From positions 1 through 17,941 of the forward strand of contig SFTJ01000060.1 of the NCBI GenBank assembly GCA_004563195.1: DNA of 17,941 nt, read 5' to 3'. Below the pieces are notes generated by a model, which had not been told where the DNA came from, searched no databases, and saw only the letters and a list, made by a program, of their open reading frames with translations. The DNA is from a bacterium. GTDB lineage: Bacteria; Bacteroidota; Bacteroidia; Bacteroidales; Muribaculaceae. The first letter of the stretch is position 1. Each line of letters opens with the position of its first letter. Made by a program: the position numbers and the translations under genes. This document shows, one piece after another, positions 15,027-17,941 of this stretch.

Positions 15027-15638
15027 TCACACCTCTTTCTTGCCGGAATCGGCATCTCTGCGGGCTATGCCGTTGAGTATAAAGTCGTGAATATATTCGC
15101 GAAGCTTGTTCTTCTCGATGTCCATCTCGGCAAAACTGTCGCGCACATAGGGCACATCGAGGCCCTGCAGGCACAGCAGCATCACGCGGGCGGTCTTGTC
15201 GATGTGCTTTATGCTGAAGGCTCCTTTTTCCACACCTTCCTTCAGTATGCTCATCAGCACCGAGCACTCCTGACTCAACGTGCCGCGACGGGCTCGCTCC
15301 ACCTTGCGTACATCGCGAAAAAATCCGGCTCTCAACGAACCGTTGCGTGTGACGAGTTCCTTTATCGCCTCGAAGCGAACGAAGATAAAATTCATCAATT
15401 TCTCCTCGGGCGACACATCTTGCGCCGGTATCACACTCAAGCGCTCCACTATCAGTTCGCTCTCGTTTTTCACCACCGCATTATAGATGTCGCGCTTGCT
15501 CTTAAAATAGGTGTAGATAGTGCGTCGACCTTTCTCCGAAGCCGATGCTATATCATTCATTGTGGTGTTTTCCACGCCTTTATGCGCAAACAATTGGCGT
15601 GCCACCTCTATCAGTTTTTCTCTCGTTTTCGACACCAT
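15027..15638 (-). CDS. TetR-family transcriptional regulator
   Basis: A 203-residue protein with a TetR N-terminal DNA-binding domain: helix 1 TREKLIEVARQLFAHKG, then the helix-turn-helix TTMNDIASASEKGRRTIYTYF (about 25-45) with the family-typical YTYFKSKRDIY continuation. The remaining about 150 residues are helical and diverse, as expected for the ligand-binding and dimer domain. It lies directly upstream of fabG on the same strand, so it most likely controls an acyl-chain or fatty-acid related process and its own operon; the ligand may be an acyl-CoA or acyl-ACP (inference). No clear palindromic operator was found in the 250 bases upstream. Confidence 0.92.
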   Translation of the reverse strand: MVSKTREKLIEVARQLFAHKGVENTTMNDIASASEKGRRTIYTYFKSKRDIYNAVVKNESELIVERLSVIPAQDVSPEEKLMNFIFVRFEAIKELVTRNGSLRAGFFRDVRKVERARRGTLSQECSVLMSILKEGVEKGAFSIKHIDKTARVMLLCLQGLDVPYVRDSFAEMDIEKNKLREYIHDFILNGIARRDADSGKKEV

Positions 15639-15678
15639 ATTTTCAGTGTAAGGTGAACTCTCGTCACTATTTACGCTG

Positions 15679-15710
15679 CGAAATTACTCAAAAAAGATGA
15701 GATACGCAAC
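15679..15710 (-). promoter_or_regulatory. Promoter of the TetR-fabG unit
   Basis: Minus strand GTTG (15707-15710), 20 bases, TAATTTCG (15679-15686). The -7 element has one mismatch to TAnnTTTG. The predicted leader is about 35 bases. Confidence 0.4.
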
Positions 15711-15811
15711 AATTACTACTCTTAACGTCTGATTTTCAACACCGATTAGCCCGCACCACCCCATACCGCAGCCCGTGCTTTTTGTCTCTTGGCACTTATC
15801 GCTGCCAAATG

Positions 15812-15843
15812 CTTGTCGCTTTAAATTTTTTGCCGTATCTTTA
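15812..15843 (+). promoter_or_regulatory. Promoter of the GH20 gene
   Basis: CTTG (15812-15815), 20 bases, TATCTTTA (15836-15843): one mismatch in each half, correct spacing. The ATG follows 49 bases downstream behind an A/T-rich leader. Confidence 0.45.
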
Positions 15844-15892
15844 CGCATAATTCCTTCGTCAAGAATAATAAATTATTAACTTTACATTTAAT

Positions 15893-17863
15893 ATGAGAAA
15901 ATTACATTTCCGACTTTTTTTAAGCATTTTTGCTGCTGTAGCATTGCTGCTATCGGCTCATACGGCTGTTGCTGAGGAGTTGCAGTGCGGTTCGGCTTAC
16001 GACATTATCCCGGTGCCTGCTCAAATCGCCAAGGCTAAGGGTACCTTCTCGCTCCCCGACAGCGATGTGAAGGTGTATATTCAAGGTGCTTCGTCTTCGG
16101 CTCTCGCCGATTTCATTCAAGCCTCGGCGCTCAAAACCGCTCCGGCAAAAAATCGCTCCAAGGCTCACATTGCCATCACTATTGGCGGCAAAGCGGGCAA
16201 GCAGATAGCTGCCGAAGGCTATTCGCTCTCCATCACGCCCAAGCGCATCGACATCTGCGCTTCCACCGAGACCGGTGCATTCTATGCCGTGCAGACTCTA
16301 TTGCAGATCACTCACCTCGGCTCGCTCCGCACCATTGAGTGCTGCACCATTGCCGACGCTCCGCGATTCCCCTATCGCGGTCTGCACTTCGATGTGTCGC
16401 GCCACTTCTTCTCAAAGGAGTTTTTGCTCAAGCAAATCGACGCTATGGCTCTGCTCAAACTCAATCGCATGCACTTGCACCTCACCGACGCTGCAGGTTG
16501 GCGTCTGCAAATCGACGGTTACCCTCGCCTCACTTCATTTGCCGCTTGGCGCCCTGCCGAAACTTGGCAAGATTGGTGCAAATGCGAAACCAAATACTGC
16601 AACCAAGACGATGCTGATGCCCATGGCGGTTTCTACACCAAGGACGACATTCGTCAAATCCTGGCTTATGCCCAAGCCCGCCACATCACTGTGATTCCCG
16701 AAATAGAAATGCCGGGCCTATCCCGAACTCTCATGCAAGGGCGATGGCTTAGGCAGCGACTTCTGCCCTGGCAAGGAAAGCACTTTCCTTTTCCTCGAAA
16801 ATGTGCTCAGCGAGGTTATCGACCTTTTCCCGTCGCACTACATTCACATTGGCGGTGACGAAGCCGGCAAAGCTGCTTGGCGCTCGTGCCCCGACTGCTT
16901 GTCAACTCCAAGGGTCGCGACATCATCGGTTGGGACGAGATTCTCGAAGGTGGTTTGGCTCCTAACGCCACCGTAATGTCGTGGCGAGGCACTGCCGGCG
17001 GCATCAAAGCCATCAAGGCGGGCCACGATGTGGTGATGACTCCGGGCGAATTTTATTACCTCGACCACACTCAGGATGCTCCATTCAAAGAACCGCTTTC
17101 GATAGGCGGTTACGGTTCTCTCGAGATTACCTATAACTATAACCCCGCCGATTCGAGCCTCAGCGACGACGAACTCAAGCACTTATTGGGCGTGCAAGGC
17201 AACCTCTGGACCGAATATGTGCCCACTCCCGAACATGCCGAATATATGTATTATCCTCGCGCTTTCGCTGTGGCTGAAACAGGCTGGAGCCGCAACGAGG
17301 ATAAGGATTACGCCAAGTTCCGCCCGCGTGCAGTGGCTCTCTGCGCTCTTCTGCAACAGCTTGGCTATAACACCTTCGACCTCGCCAACGAGTATGGCAA
17401 TCGCCGCGAAAGCCTTGAACCGGTCGACCACCTTGCCAAGGGCTGCAAGGTGACCTACAACCAACCTTTCAGCAAGCAATGGCCTTCGCATGGCGCCACC
17501 ACTCTCACCGACGGCGTACTCGGCGGGTGGACCTATCAAGACCACAAATGGCAGGGATTGCTCAAAGACCTTGATGTGGTTATCGACCTCGGCAAAATGC
17601 AACCGGTGCACTATGTAGGCGCTTCGTTTATGCACTTGCCCGGCCCCGGCGTTTTCGCGCCGAGAATGATGGAAGTGGAAATTTCGGCTGATGGCAAAAA
17701 CTTCGAAAGCATAGGCAAACAATGGAACGACATCAACGACAAGATTCCCGACTTGCTCTTCAAGACTTTCGGCATCACTTGCAACCGCGAAGCTCGCTAT
17801 GTGCGCGTTCATGCCACCAACGGCAAAGCATTTATCTTCGTCGACGAAATAATTGTGAACTAA
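15893..17863 (+). pseudogene. GH20 beta-N-acetylhexosaminidase broken by two internal deletions
   Basis: An exported GH20 enzyme that would release terminal GlcNAc/GalNAc from glycans. The signal peptide ends AHTAVA before EE. A GH20b-type N-terminal domain (about residues 30-155) precedes the catalytic barrel (RFPYRGLHFDVSRHFF, NRMHLHLTDAAGWRL). The first frame stops with TGA at 16856-16858. The homologous protein continues in another frame from 16716 (AYPELSCKGDGLG) through the catalytic pair in IHIGGDEAGKAAW (Asp-Glu at 16857-16862) to SCPDC at 16898, then returns to the original frame at LVNSKGRDIIGWDEILEGG. The segment normally found between EMPG and AYPEL (about seven residues) is missing, as are about 30 residues after CPDC. 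The C-terminus looks like a discoidin-type (F5/8) domain. The gene is either inactivated or misassembled here. Confidence 0.85.
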
Positions 17864-17896
17864 TCATATTTTGCTAACCACAGCACAGAAAAAAAC

Positions 17897-17941
17897 CACA
17901 CCACGCAGCCGGTTTTACCAAGCCGCGTGGTGTGATTTTTT
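17897..17941 (+). terminator. Intrinsic terminator after the GH20 gene
   Basis: A 10-bp perfect stem, CACACCACGC (17897-17906) with GCGTGGTGTG (17925-17934), followed by A and at least six T reaching the window edge. It begins 33 bases after the GH20 stop codon. Confidence 0.85.

Noticed and set aside
15657..15811. Search for a TetR operator palindrome between the TetR and GH20 genes.
   Set aside because: Only partial direct similarities (GCGTA twice) were found; nothing with the symmetry expected of a TetR site.
16877..17863. The downstream GH20 fragment as an independent gene starting at ATG 16877.
   Set aside because: Its ATG lies inside the out-of-frame catalytic block, no promoter precedes it, and its sequence continues the upstream GH20 protein, so it is a fragment of one broken gene.

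Overview
The window looks like a chromosomal segment of a Bacteroidota member, most likely order Bacteroidales and plausibly Muribaculaceae (inference, not tested by any search). Three things point there. Nearly every gene is preceded by the Bacteroidota promoter pair TTTG-N19/20-TAnnTTTG. Starts lack Shine-Dalgarno sequences and sit behind A-rich leaders. The gene set is familiar from that group: thrA-apgM-thrC, class I fumarase, type II pantothenate kinase, a stand-alone TSCPD protein and secreted GH20-type enzymes.

Layout. Positions 1-225 hold an outward-reading promoter and the terminator of the threonine operon. Positions 226-5426 are the minus-strand operon thrA-apgM-thrC, with a structured leader; together the three proteins convert aspartate-derived precursors to threonine, the phosphoglycerate-mutase-like protein presumably standing in for homoserine kinase. 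Positions 5648-8116 carry two plus-strand genes, yqgE and a secreted TIM-barrel-like hydrolase of unknown specificity. Positions 8127-9336 carry a minus-strand GNAT acetyltransferase and a HAD-like protein that has lost most catalytic residues. After about 400 AT-rich bases comes plus-strand coaW, which shares a 16-bp bidirectional terminator with minus-strand class I fumarase (10627-12276). An RluA-type pseudouridine synthase (minus) and an initiator tRNA (plus) are transcribed divergently. Then come, on the minus strand, a TSCPD protein with a previously uncalled 37-codon ORF just upstream of it, and a TetR-fabG pair. The right end is a secreted GH20 beta-hexosaminidase broken by two internal deletions, followed by a strong terminator.

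Most of the window is housekeeping metabolism: threonine and CoA biosynthesis, the fumarase step, fatty-acid or acyl reduction, RNA modification and translation initiation. I see no phage, transposon, CRISPR or defence island, and nothing I would call a new multi-gene system. The points most worth a second look are the degenerate HAD protein, the 37-codon ORF with its own consensus promoter, the double-deletion GH20 gene, the thrA leader, an apparently leaderless yqgE, and an initiator tRNA with a non-standard anticodon stem.
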